DNA of 64,000 nt from Isoetes taiwanensis (GCA_021234155.1 JAJEKV010000165.1:186001-250000); one strand, 5' to 3'. Counted from the stretch's first letter, positions 34,324 to 44,982 are shown. Made by a program: numbers and translations. The notes: generated by a model from the sequence alone, not told the origin.

Positions 34324-34411
34324 TTCTAATATGAAATTAGTTTTTCCCATGTCATTCAGGAGTGCGCTTATTTCCGCTAGTTCGGGAGGTGGTGTTGAGC
34401 CGCTCAGGAAC

Positions 34412-35335
34412 CTGCAGTTTCTGGCAGCTTATAGAACAACTGATTCCCAGTATGATGTGCCTTCTTGATGAGAACCTTCTGGGCCTCTATTGAATGCTGG
34501 CCATCTATTATCATAAAATGTATGTCTGGGTTCTCGATGAAGTCCTCCAGCTTGCTCCAAATGATTACCTTCTTTGTTCTGGTATCGTATGGCACTACAT
34601 CTGCAGGCATTGGCACCTGCCCTGGATTTTCGATCATGCTGTTCACTATCTCCAAGGAGTGCTGCTTGTCATACCTTCTGCTGATATAAATAGCTTTAGT
34701 GGACCTGAAAAGCCTATCCACGTGGACTGGATGGGTGAAGCTCAGGCCCAGTGGATACTTGTCGGCATATTTCTTCAGTTTGCTCATTGCCTCCAACTGC
34801 CTGGCCTTGTCATCGTCACTTGTAAGGCCTGCTGTCACTTCTGTAGTTTCCCTGCCTTTAGAGCTAGCTTCTTCCTTATCCTTCACTGCCTGTAAGTAGA
34901 CACTGCCCGAGGGCTTCATGCTAATGGCTCGTCGAACAACTGTAAGCCCCTCGCATATTCGTTTAGGAGTCAATGGCTCGCCAACTTTCCAGCCAAATTT
35001 AAAGAGGTTATCGGCCATGTCGTCTGATCTTAATGCAGTCTCTTTGAAAGAGCTAGCACTGCATCGATTGATCTTCTTTAGGCTCTTCTTATTTTTTTGG
35101 CCCACTTCAACTAGCACTGAACAGAAAGAATCGTCCTGTATTTCGCATGTGATAAGAATTCCCTGCTTCTTCATTTGATCAGTCTCTCTTACCCTATACA
35201 TGAATATGAGGTCTGTCTTCCCACCAGTTTTAAAGATCTCTACATACCATTCTGACCCTTCTACAAGATCTTCTTCTGGACATGGAGGTTCTACCTGAGC
35301 CTTTATTATTCCGAATGTATCTTCTAACGTCAATA
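34412..35335 (-). CDS. ParB-like domain exon of the chimeric gene
   Basis: About 305 residues. The first 190 residues (FGIIKAQVEPPCPEEDLVEG onward) are not recognised. The C-terminal part is ParB/sulfiredoxin-like: HPVHVDRLFRST, then RRYDKQHSLEIVNSMIENPG and MIIDGQHSIEAQKVL. DGQHS stands for the GxHR/GQHR motif of ParB-type domains, but Arg is replaced by Ser. In bacteria and phages ParB domains occur fused to beta-class DNA methyltransferases, which fits the downstream exon. The preferred acceptor is CTGCAG|TATTG (35336-35338), which fits the phase of exon 1. An alternative acceptor at 35437 adds a basic stretch (KPIKRRTKQG) but then meets a TGA. The donor GCAG|GTTCC at 34412 does not match the phase of the next exon, so a further break or missed exon lies between. 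Confidence 0.65.
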
Positions 35336-35924
35336 CTGCAGATCTGTAACAGTAACATCTTCATCTGTCCTTTGCTTTTTCTGGGCTGAAGAGGTCTCGC
35401 CTTGCTTGGTTCTCCTTTTGATTGGCTTTTGTGATCCTGTAAAATTACAGCACATGGTTTAATCTTTTAATGCTAAAACATATGCTATGTCGAAATATAT
35501 GCAAGAAAAACGCGCTTGGCGCGATTTGAAAAGAATACAGAGCAAGTTCATTTACTTAAAATGCTCAGGACACAACTAACTATAAAAAATACAACTTAAA
35601 TTGTCGAATCTACATCTCAAGATATGGAAACTAATGTAATGCCTTATTCAACTGCGGCTTTGAGATAAATAACTATAAACACCACAACTTAAATGGTTGA
35701 ATCTTCATCAGAGGACACAACAAACTATAAAAAACACAACTAACTACTGAATACTATTTAGCCACACATTAAGCATACATTTTTGGGACATATGAACTCA
35801 AATATTAGAGGACACATGCTTCTTATCGGATAATAACTCTATTATTACAGAAAAACATCCTAAAAAAAACCTAACAAAAAAAGGGACACAGAAATCAATT
35901 GCAGAACAAAAACAGATCAATTAC

Positions 35925-36051
35925 CTGAGGCGCTTGCTGGAATTGTGCTTTCTGCTTGTTCAGAAACCTCCAGGCTTTGCATTTGTGCTTTGGCCTGTCG
36001 CCCACCTCTACCTGCGCCTCGGCCGCGGCTGCCAGATCCTCTCGACGCCAT
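35925..36051 (-). CDS. First exon of the chimeric gene (RG-rich basic N-terminus)
   Basis: ATG 36051 opens MASRGSGSRGRGAGRGGRQA followed by KAQMQSLEVSEQAEST, ending at a consensus donor TCAG|GTAATT (35924-35921). Arg/Gly-rich tails of this kind bind nucleic acid and can be methylated; nuclear location is inferred. The exon leaves one base (G), which fits the acceptor at 35336. The upstream region 36052-36280 has no obvious TATA box. Confidence 0.7.
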
Positions 36052-36445
36052 AGAACTGCAAGTGAGGATAATATGAGACTGGGGTTTTGGTTTAAACTTA
36101 TATGTATGCGTTCATAATCTAGGCCGTCAGATTTACAACCGTAAATTCAAATTCGCGTCCTTTTCAATTATACCGCCTTAATTAACCGCCCGTCCCGCTC
36201 ATTTACAAATTTAAAATGTGTTTTTCTTTTCAATGCAATTTCAAGAAAACAAATAATTATTATTATCAAGAAACGCATATGTGGCAATCTACTACCACCT
36301 AATCGACCACCTACTATCAGAGCACCCTCAATCGGCCCGCCTAGAACGCCCAAGATCAATCGATCGAACGCCCAAGATCTACAATCGATCCCAAGATCAA
36401 ACGATGTCTGCTGAACTGAGGTGGGTGTGGTTCCATTCCGAATTT

Positions 36446-36515
36446 ATTTTTCGTCCTTTATTTTTCCCAATTCGTCCTTTATTTTTCCGAATTCGTCCTT
36501 TATATTTCCCAATGC
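36446..36515. repeat. 27-bp tandem repeat, about three units
   Basis: TCGTCCTTTATTTTTCCCAA occurs in three variants in succession. The open frame reading through it as repeated RPLFFPI is likely a consequence of the repeat. Confidence 0.85.
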
Positions 36516-36529
36516 TAATTCTAGCATTC

Positions 36530-36775
36530 TGGTTCTTTATCAGTGTCGGAGAAGAATGCTATCTTTTAACAGCAAACTTGAAGCGCCGAGTAGGATTATG
36601 TAAAATCGAAGATCTGAATCCAAGTTCTATGTGTCATGGTGTTCCTCTTGGAAACAGTTTCTGTAAGATTTCCATTATAAACTGCAATTATGAAGATGAG
36701 GTTCTTCCACAGTTGGTGAAAGCGTGGGCACATTTGTAGCATGGCCAAAAGAACGTTTGAAAAAGGTATGCATAT
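36530..36775 (+). pseudogene. DUF8039-like fragment of an En/Spm-type transposon protein
   Basis: Reads VGLCKIEDLNPSSMCHGVPL then GNSFCKISI and DEVLPQ. A frameshift near 36712 leads to VGESVGTFVAWPKERLKK. The order 'HG.PLG...V.V......LP......G.FV.WP' is the pattern I know from the DUF8039 region of plant CACTA-associated proteins. Only about 75 residues remain. It lies on the opposite strand to the chimeric gene, just upstream of it. Recognition is from memory of the motif pattern, so moderate confidence. Confidence 0.5.
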
Positions 36776-37097
36776 TAGGATATTCTAAAAAAAAAGAATA
36801 TATCATAATATCTGCGTGATGTTGTGAATTTTGAATTCTTTGATGTTCTTTAGCCAGTCTTATCAACCCCATGAAACCACACATTAATGAAAACGTGTAG
36901 TTTCTTGGGGTTGGTCATACTGGCTGGAGGGCATCAAAGGATTCAATATTGCATATAAAAAACATAATAAACTAAGCGTGACATAAAAGTATAAAGTGCA
37001 AAATTGCGCCAGGCGCGAGTTTGTATTCATATTCAAAAAAAGTATATGTACATTTCTTCTTCTGCAAAAATGCGCCAGGCGCGAATTCCTTCTATCT

Positions 37098-37517
37098 CTA
37101 CAACATGTCACATAGGCCCACTTCATCGGCCCAATACCGCCAAAAGTCCCACCTGAACCACTCTGATATGACAGGATCCTCATCTTCCCTGCGAATGTCG
37201 AGTCTCCAAATCAGAATGTCCCGTCGATCCTTGATACTCCTAATCAAATCCTCGTACTTATTTGTTGGCATGAGCCTTACTAAGAGCATGAGGAGCCGCA
37301 TATGTCCAGTGATGCGATGGAAGCATTCCCATGGCCCCTGATACAGACTGTCATATGGATTCTCCAACTCTCTTTGAATGTTTTGAACAGCACAATCAAG
37401 TAATATCTTGTACAGGGTCCAGCGTTGATGGTCGTCCAGGAGAAGTGTCTTTGAACTAGAACCAGCCAGTGTATTTGAACTAGGAGCAGCCAGTGTATTT
37501 GCAAAAGGAGCATCCAT
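37098..37517 (-). CDS. Hypothetical 139-residue protein within the palindrome-rich element
   Basis: A clean frame from ATG 37517 to 37098. The N-terminus has a short repeat (SSNTLAAPSSNTLAG-like, Ser/Thr/Ala). A helical, aromatic-rich body follows: WTLYKILLDCAVQNIQRELE, FHRITGHMRLLMLLVRLMP, then RRDILIWRLDIRRE and WFRWDFWRYWADEVG. No known domain and no membrane span (hydrophobic stretches are amphipathic). Palindromes flank it on both sides (37001, 37066 and 37598-37754), placing it in the same element as the chimeric gene and on the same strand. Could encode an accessory or DNA-binding protein; this is a guess. Confidence 0.5.
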   Translation of the reverse strand: MDAPFANTLAAPSSNTLAGSSSKTLLLDDHQRWTLYKILLDCAVQNIQRELENPYDSLYQGPWECFHRITGHMRLLMLLVRLMPTNKYEDLIRSIKDRRDILIWRLDIRREDEDPVISEWFRWDFWRYWADEVGLCDML

Positions 37518-37775
37518 GGCACTAGAACGAGAGAAATTAACTAATTAGCAAATGATATTACTTTCCCCATAAAACGATTCTGAACATACATAATTCAAAA
37601 CGCGCCAGGCGCGTTTGCTTTGTTTTTTTCACAGATCTATTTCACACGCGCCTGGCGCGATTTGTATAGAGCCGTATGAAATAGAAAAGCCAAACTACAA
37701 ACGCGCCTGGCGCGCTTTGATTAACCTAGTGAAAAATCGGAACCCAAAATAGAAATGCGCCAAGCGCGATTTCTC

Positions 37776-38617
37776 CCATTCTAACATTATTCTAACAGAA
37801 TGCAGAATGCAGAATTCAAAATATGAAGCCAGTGAATATGAAGGCAGTAGAATAGAATAGAATGAAGGCAGATAGAACAGATATATAATAATAATACTCC
37901 TTGTTTAGTTCATTATTTAGTTCATTGTTTTAGTTCATTATTTAGAGCAGATAGAGGAAGAGCTAGTGAAATAGAGATAGAAGCAGATACAGCAAAATCA
38001 TATAAGCAAGATCATAGAGCAGATCATATAGGCAAGATCATAGAGCAGATCATATAGGCAAGATCATAGAGGAAGATCATATAAACAATAGAACATGTTT
38101 ATAAGCAATAGATCTATATATGAAGGTGCTAGGGCAGTTTAGGACTGATGCATATAAAAGTCTAAGCCAGAAAGCACTCCCCTTGATTAACCCTGAAGCT
38201 CATATACTACTTTAAGTAAAGAACAGGAAATACTAACCTATTTGTGTTCTGTACCTGAGATTTGAGCTTTTGCCTTTGAGCCGAAACCAAAATTCGAAAT
38301 AAACGCTCTCCATTCCACCCCTTATTCATCCCTTATTCCTTAATCTACACCGTACGTAAAGTTCCTCGTTTGTGGGGTATGCAAATACAAAATTTGCTAT
38401 ACTGTATAACAAGATTCGCAAAATACTATAAGATTTCAAGCGGAATACTATATGGTGTTGATTTTGTACGTGCAAAATACAATTATGAGGGCTCTCGCTG
38501 CCCGACGTCACCCCCCGTGTGAATATGCACCCAAACCAAAGGGGGTTTAAGGGGGATTTTAATTTAAATGTGTTGGACCCAATGGTTGTGTTAATTAATG
38601 TCAATGGTAGTTATATG
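37776..38617. other. No gene recognised; AGATCATA-type local repeats
   Basis: Contains short tandem repeats (GCAGATCATATAGGCAAGATCATAGA twice or more at 38018-38085) and GAATAGAATAGAATGAAGGC. No ORF of interest and no inverted terminus matching 30248. Confidence 0.5.
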
Positions 38618-39592
38618 TTTTTTTTTTTTTTGAAGGACGTCAAGCTTTATTCACCAACTAGAAACCAGAGCAACATAAATGCAAAGACAGGATTATAACC
38701 CCAGTGGACAAACCGATCCAACTGAGCACAACCACCTGCCTATGCAAAAGAATGAATCTGAAGGTAAGTATGCCAGATCAGTACTTTCTTCTCTTGATCA
38801 AGAGAAGAACAATTGTAAGCCATAACAATTTTATCTTGCGCCCACTGAAGAACAACCTCATCTGCAGTATCTATGCCCTTAAAGATAAACAACCTCCTTC
38901 TCTTCCGATTGACCATAAAAAAGCCACCCACATGCGAGATGAAAAGCTCGTTTCCGTTGTTTTGGGCCAAGCATCGGGATAGATAGCAAGCAAAATTTGC
39001 TGGCTAGATCGAGACGATGCCAAAAGGGTCAACAACCAAGACCATGCCCGGCCAAGCCTCTCACACAAGAAAAAACATGCTCAATACTCTCAACCCTTTC
39101 TTTGGCATAAAGGGCGAGCTCAAATCCGATTATCCATTTTATGGACTAACCCGTTGACTCTGAGGCATCTATGGATCACTTGCCACCACAAAACTACTAC
39201 TTTCGGGTGAAGCGACATCCCATACCCATATCCAAACACTTTTCCATTGTGGGTGAGGGACACGAAGATGCCATCTATTAGATGGAGGCGAGGATTTCAG
39301 AATGCACAAAACAATTTATACACGAAGACACAAACCGCCTGGCCGGATATCCCGATGGCAACCCCATATGACTACCTCAATCATGGACCCGAATCCTGTG
39401 GCAACAATGCGGAATATGATTCCGTTACTCTGTCCCATCTGTACAACAAGAACTTTGTTCTAAATGCTTCCCATGACATGAGATGATCAGACTCATACCA
39501 AGCTGCAATAGTATTGATACCAGCTGCTACCCATCGTCGTTGTGTCTTTGGATGAACAACCACACTTAGAGGCACATTCTCTGGAGTCAATG
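38618..39592 (-). mobile_element. 5'-truncated LINE, minus orientation
   Basis: The tail (T14 on the + strand, 38618-38631) is preceded on the coding strand by GACGTCCTTC, as in the LINE at 5684. Coding remnants on the minus strand match the C-terminus of the first LINE: LLAIYPDAW, then NRKRRRLFIFKG, and YLQIHSFA before a stop at 38740. Flanks look like a worn target-site duplication: TTAATGTCAATGGTAGTTAT on the left against TTAATGTCAATGATTGTTAT on the right. Confidence 0.82.
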
Positions 39593-40380
39593 GTTGTTAA
39601 TGTCAATGGTTGTTAATGTCAATGATTGTTATGTGTTGGTTGTTATGTGTTGGGGGATTTAATTTTTATATGTTGGATGTTAATGGTTTGTGTTGCAAAA
39701 TTTTTTTTTTGACCCCTTCGGGGCCTTAGGGACATCCCCCTCTCCCCGGTGTGACAAAAATTTTAGAATTCAAACTAGAAAAAAACTAGAATTCATTTGA
39801 GGCTTTCATCACCTGTAGCTTTTGAATTTCATCACAATAAAACAAATAGAACATAAGTAAAAGTTACCATAAAGATAGAGCGGATTGATCCCATTATTCT
39901 AAAAGTCATAAAGTTTGCAACACCCATACACAAACATTTTTCAACTGGAATTTAACAGCAGCCTTTGGCCTCCATGGATTCTTGTGGTGAGAAACCAAAG
40001 TGGGAAATTTTTCTGCTTGTTAGCACAAGGATCTAGAAGCCTTGGAATTTGCTTAATAACTGCCTCAAAATCTAGAAATGCATGGTAATTTTTTGCAAGC
40101 TTCATTCGGAATGAGCCATAAAACAATATTCAATAGCGCAATCCTGTATTAATCAGCTGGTAGGATGTGAAAGCCTACCAAACCCGGCCGAAAAATTGCT
40201 GTTTTAGCATAGATAACTTAACCAAACATATCCATATCATACACTATCAAAAAGATCTCCGAGAGGTTTCAAACGCAATAAAAATCATCTCAAACAGAGC
40301 TCTGGATCAAAAGTTATGATAAGAAATGTGTTGCCGGCGGGGAAACTGCACTACATGCGCCCTTCAAGCCCTTCATGTGC
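39593..40380. other. No gene recognised
   Basis: Short TGTTATGTGTTGG-type repeats beside the LINE insertion (39600-39700), then AT-rich DNA without supported features. Confidence 0.5.
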
Positions 40381-40499
40381 CCATTATGCACCACACACAC
40401 AAAAAGAGGGCTTTTGTTGCGAGCCATTGGTTGTTGACCATTATGCACCACACGCACAAAAAAAGGGCTCCTGTTGTGAGCCATTGGTTGTTGACCATT
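40381..40499. repeat. 57-bp tandem duplication
   Basis: CCATTATGCACCACAC.CACA and GAGCCATTGGTTGTTGACC recur at a 57-bp period with a few changes. Confidence 0.93.
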
Positions 40500-41225
40500 G
40501 GAAAAAAAAAGGCTAAAATCAATGGCTCAGAAATGGTGCACTCTAGATGTACGCATTAGTACATCCATTTGAATATATCACGAAATCATAGGAAAACCTT
40601 AGTGAAAAGCGTACAAAAACACAAAGAAAACCCCCTATTATTATGCTACATATACATATACTGATCAACAGGGTAAAAGAACTTGAGCAGAAATAAAGCT
40701 AAGTGATCTAATTTATACAAGCTACATCGATTGTATATTTAATATGGATAATTTGTTTCTCTCCAATAAGAAAGACCAGTATTATTTAAAAAGAGATCAA
40801 AAGGCCAAGAGCTGTTTGAGAGGAAAATTAACGGAGATCCAAACTTACCTGCAATTAGCACTTAAATCTTCTATCTGCCATGAGCTTGGCAGCAGCCGCC
40901 CTGCGTTCTTGTCCATCTAAATCTTACTTGTCAATTTTATATGGATAGATATGGATACAAAACATTGTTATCTATCATAGTCCAATTTCAAATTAAAAAT
41001 TAGTACTATAGCAAAAGAAATAAACATATGTTTGTTATCGCATCACAGATTTATGGCCCTGAGATGTAGGCATATTAAGCAAGATTTCCCTCACAAAATC
41101 TCATTGTTTTAAATGAACAAAGACCAGAATTATAGGCCAAAGAGGAAAAATACAATAATATTTTGATCGTGATCCTTCAGCATATAAGAACTGGAGAGTT
41201 GGGCATACCTTGTGCTATAATTTAT

Positions 41226-41990
41226 CTTGCAAAAATGCATGTAAATCCTTTCTCAAAATGTCCTCTGCTTTGCTTATTTATGGAATACGGAACAAAAGCA
41301 AAGATTAGTTCATCTTATAATACACGTATACTAAAGAGACAACTTGGACAATAGTACGTGTACAATAAAGACATGTTTGAAGGCAATGGTGTGTTTCTGT
41401 GTACTGTGGGGCAAAAGTCCAACACACCACAATTGAACTTGAATGACATTTATGATGTAATAAGCATGATGGAAAAATAACTGTGCAACCAAGCATACCA
41501 CCAAGCATACTAGTTGCCTTTACAGGTTCTAGGCAATGCAAAAGCTATGGTTTCATATCTTTGGGAAATATGTCTATAAAGACAAACGAGGGTCCAACTT
41601 TGATGACTATAATTATTCCAACAATAACTGTACATAATGAAGGCATCTTGGACTTACCTTGCACAAGAGCATAGAACTCACTTATGATGTAATAATCATG
41701 ATGGAAAAATAACTGTGCATACCAAGCATACCATCGAGCATACCAGTGCCTTGCCTCTACAGGTTCTAGGCAATGCCAAAGCTGTGGTTTGCGACAGAAA
41801 ACATGTCCTTGAAAATTATGTTTATAAAGACAAATGAAGCTCCAACTTTGATGATTATAATTATTCCAAAAATAACTCTACATAATGAAGGCATCTAGTT
41901 TTAGTTCATGTTTGAAAAAATGCATGTAGCTCCATTCTCAAAACGTCCTCTGCTCTGCACATTCATGGAACAGGAGCACAGATCATCTCA
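41226..41990. repeat. Duplicated segments in order a-b-b'-a'
   Basis: Segment b (41447-41664) and b' (41681-41900) share ATGATGGAAAAATAACTGTGC, TACAGGTTCTAGGCAATGC and CATAATGAAGGCATCT. Segments a (41226-41300) and a' (41908-41975) share AAAATGCATGTA and TCAAAAYGTCCTCTGCT. No coding meaning seen. Confidence 0.85.
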
Positions 41991-42340
41991 TCATATGATG
42001 CATCTGGATCTAGAACAATCTAAATGGTCTACAACGAGCTGCGCCAATGTTGTTTCCTACTTCCCTAGTCATAAAAGAAAATGTTTTTGCCATATCGTAC
42101 ATGCAAATAAGAATCAATTGTTTCTGCTAGTTCATTTGCTGAACTATTTTCCTATAACTCAAGAATTCTCATTAGATTATCATGTAATCAGGTATTAGCT
42201 CATGATTTGCGAAACAGCTTGCAAACTAAAAGTAGGCAAATTGATCTATCATGCGCACAAGAGCATAGAACTCTAATCAGAGGGATGAGCATCCACACGA
42301 AATTAAAGACAAAGGAAATTGATGCTTACCAATTAGAAAA

Positions 42341-42454
42341 GATTGCTTAGACGAAGTAGAAAACCTTGAGAAACAAAAACCACTGCAGATTCGAAGAGAT
42401 TGCTTAGAGGAATCAAAGAACCTTAAAAGATAAAAACCACTGCAAATTCTAAGA
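42341..42454. repeat. 57-bp tandem duplication
   Basis: GATTGCTTAGANGAA...AACCTTNAGA.A.AAAAACCACTGCARATTC occurs twice in succession. Confidence 0.9.
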
Positions 42455-42469
42455 ATCATATTCCAGGAG

Positions 42470-43861
42470 AGTTAGGGTTACGATGGTCTTGCTTTTGCGA
42501 TTGCATTGGAGCTCCATATCTGCAACGACCATTTTCAAAGTTAGGGGCAATACCTAGGAAACATCCTCTCAGCACTTCCAATCAATGGTGATCTAAGATT
42601 TTTGAGTCCCTACTCATCTTCCTACTTTCTGACTTCGTAGTTCCGGAAAATGCGGCTCGAGAGGGAAAGAATGATAGGCTAGGCAAATAATTTTGATAAT
42701 TTTTTTCCCATGAGTGACTAGGATTAAACCACGCAGCCTATTTTTCGGTTGCCCATTTTGTAAACTAAGCACATTTTGATTAGCCAAAGTTACTTTGTTC
42801 ATGCAAAGCCACACTGGTGGGTGCCCCCATATGACGAGTGCTTATCAATTTACCCTTAAATGGCCCAATGGTTATTAACCCATTTCAGCCAAATCCAACT
42901 ATTTGAAATTATTTTTAATGCCTAGCCCTTTAAGCATTAATTCCATTTACCCCCAAACAACAACCATAATTTGTGACCAAATTACGTTCAACCATTAACC
43001 ATTGAAACATATCCCAAACGTAAACCGCTGGTTTGTAGAACCTAGAATATTCCCTATTTCTTTACTTTAGGTATTTTTGGGTTTATGTTGTTCTAATGGT
43101 GCCGCTTATAGTGCCGCCATAGCAAAGCACCTTTGCAGGCAGAGTATTCTTGCCGGCGGAATAATCTTGCAGCTTGTGTTTGCCGACAAAATGATCATAG
43201 CTCGTGTTTGCAGCGGCTGCCAAGCTTCAGTGGAATTTTAGTTCAAGATCTGCTTCAGTGGCGGTTTCTTAATCCAGTTTCTTAAGCTAGATCCAACTTG
43301 CAGATACGGCAGAGCTTCAATGCATAACGCAGGAGCTTCAAGTAGCAAAACAAGGGCGGTTTTAGCCCCCGTTTTTTATGTCCTCTTCTTGAACCTCTGT
43401 TCTTTAGATTTGGCGGAGTATCAAGGGCGGTAGAAACAGGGTCGGAACAAGAAGCTGAGATCCGACTGTAGAAACAGGGATGGAACTTATCTCCTTGCTC
43501 AAAGAGTCTTGCTTAAAGGGGCCAGGACTTATCTTCTTGCTCAAAATTTGGATCAAAGCAGGAAGCCGCCTAGAAGCGTCGATCGGTAAGGAACTGTCGA
43601 AGACCATGCATCCACCTATAGAAGAATCTATACAAGCACCTAAAGGATTGATATGTCGAGCAGCAACAACAATACCAAATAGGAGCTGGAATCGTCGAAT
43701 ACGAGGATGAAGCAGCTGACTTTGTCTTTTACGCGGTATTTTTGAATTTGGGATTTCAAAATTTGAATTAGGTAGGATACTTGAATTTGGGCGGAGATTT
43801 AAAATTTTAAAGGTTTCAAATTTGGGCAGGCAGAGGGGTTTTGAATTTGGGGGGGCGCAGG
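42470..43861. other. No gene recognised
   Basis: A spacer with a locally GC-richer part around 43120-43700. The open frames here (43404-43940 minus, 43480-43710 plus) have no recognisable domain; the first is partly a translation of the GGAA repeat. Confidence 0.5.
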
Positions 43862-43975
43862 GGAAGGAAGGAAGGAAGGAAGGAAGGAAGGAAGGAAGGA
43901 AGGAAGGAAGGAAGGTTCTTTTGTCGTCCGCGGAGGCCAATCAGCCTATGGGACCCAAATTACACCTGCGGTGCG
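43862..43975. repeat. (GGAA)n plus shared flank, copy 1
   Basis: About 13 GGAA units, then GGTTCTTTTGTCGTCCGCGG and AGGCCAATCAGCCTATGGGACC. The same compound sequence occurs at 44592-44668. GGAA arrays resemble ETS-type sites, but in plants this has no known meaning. Confidence 0.93.
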
Positions 43976-44249
43976 CAAAGCCCGCTTGCTACCGGATTAA
44001 CCCCCCCGAGGGGAAAAACCGTGGCGACAACAAAAACCGCTGGCGGTGGCATAAATATATACATATATACATATGAATTCCCAGCACTCGTGCAGCCGGC
44101 CGGGGTGAGTCCGCAGATCCAAAACCTCCTGGAGGTAGGAGCCAAGGGATCGAACTGATGGCGTACTGAGTAGTTCGTGCAGGGGAAGACCATATCGCAC
44201 CGGGGGGCATTTTAAATTTACGCGCCCCTAGCGTCGCCGCTAAGCGCTT

Positions 44250-44345
44250 TGTTTTCATCACTCTGGACCTAGCGCCAGCACTTGTTTTCGTCACTCTGGA
44301 CCTAGCGCCAGTGCCTAGCGCCTTTCTTTTCATCACTCTGGACAC
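44250..44345. repeat. Short tandem repeat TCATCACTCTGGACCTAGCGCC
   Basis: Three units containing TTTCATCACTCTGGAC or TCGTCACTCTGGACC with CTAGCGCC between. GTTCGTCACTCTGGACTTG recurs alone at about 61159. Confidence 0.85.
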
Positions 44346-44591
44346 CAAGAATCATGATTCTTTTCACCAAGAATCATGAAGGCAAGTCTCCCAGGCAAAT
44401 GTAGGTCTTCTTTTGATTTTTGAGTTTTCCTAGCCAAATAGTACCAGTTTCTCAAATATATATTTATTTGATGCATATCGAGGATGCAAATGGTATGCAT
44501 CCTTAGCATGGTCTGCTTTACCAAATGCATGCTGAGGAATGCAAATGGCGCCATGCCAGCATGCATTTGGTATGCTATAGCAAGCACCTTG

Positions 44592-44668
44592 GGAAGGAAG
44601 GAAGGAAGGAAGGAAGGAAGGAAGGTTCTTTTATCGTCCGCGGAGGCCAATCGACCTATGGGACCCCA
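44592..44668. repeat. (GGAA)n plus shared flank, copy 2
   Basis: Nine or so GGAA units followed by GTTCTTTTATCGTCCGCGGA and the same downstream bases as copy 1. The copies differ in only a few positions. Confidence 0.93.
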
Positions 44669-44672
44669 GCAC

Positions 44673-44836
44673 AGAAAAAGAAAAAGAAAAAGAAAAAGAA
44701 AAAGAAAAAGAAAAAGAAAAAGAAAAAGAAAAAGAAAAAGAAAAAGAAAAAGAAAAAGAAAAAGAAAAAGAAAAAGAAAAAGAAAAAGAAAAAGAAAAAG
44801 AAAAAGAAAAAGAAAAAGAAAAAGAAAAAGAAAAAA
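44673..44836. repeat. (GAAAAA)n hexanucleotide microsatellite
   Basis: About 27 uninterrupted units of GAAAAA. Poly-Lys, poly-Arg/Lys and poly-Phe open frames across it are artefacts. Confidence 0.98.
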
Positions 44837-44982
44837 TATATTGGCATGCTCCTATGCAAATGGCGCCATGCCACTTGCATCTTCAAGGTGATATTTTATT
44901 ATAAAATACCAAAATGGCTTGCTATTTTATAATAAAATAGCACCTTGAGGATGCAAATGGCGCCATTTGCACAGGAGCATGC

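Larger units (their letters stand above)
30248..37775. mobile_element. Probable mobile element carrying a ParB/methyltransferase-like/FCP1-like gene; right end not found
   Basis: The left boundary is a 31-bp sequence beginning AACCATCATTCAATT and ending GGATTATGTC (30248-30278). It is identical to the left terminus of the element at 50437 and, with one change, to the inverted right terminus at 54496-54526. Between it and about 37775 lie the chimeric minus-strand gene, two small unrecognised ORFs and about 16 copies of a CGCGCCWGGCGCG palindrome. I did not find the inverted partner terminus to the right, so the end given is the last palindrome copy and the element may be truncated. Confidence 0.55.
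30575..37775. repeat. Dispersed palindrome family, about 16 copies
   Basis: Core ATCGCGCCWGGCGCGAT with variants. Approximate starts: 30577, 31829, 31893, 33998 (worn), 34076, 34109, 34184, 34222, 34296, 35508, 37001, 37066, 37598, 37645, 37699 and 37754. All fall in proposed introns or outside the ORFs, none in the proposed exons. CpG-rich sites are striking in an AT-rich background. Variants with CAAG, CTAA or CACG at the centre keep dyad symmetry. Confidence 0.9.

Noticed and set aside
34465-35178. Several + strand frames across 34.4-35.2 kb
   Set aside because: They lie opposite the ParB-like exon and have no domains of their own.
30575-37775. CRISPR-like array from regularly recurring palindromes
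   Set aside because: Spacing is irregular, copies vary, and the context is a plant genome.
43404-43940. 178-codon minus-strand open frame
   Set aside because: Its start is a translation of the GGAA repeat and the rest has no recognisable domain.
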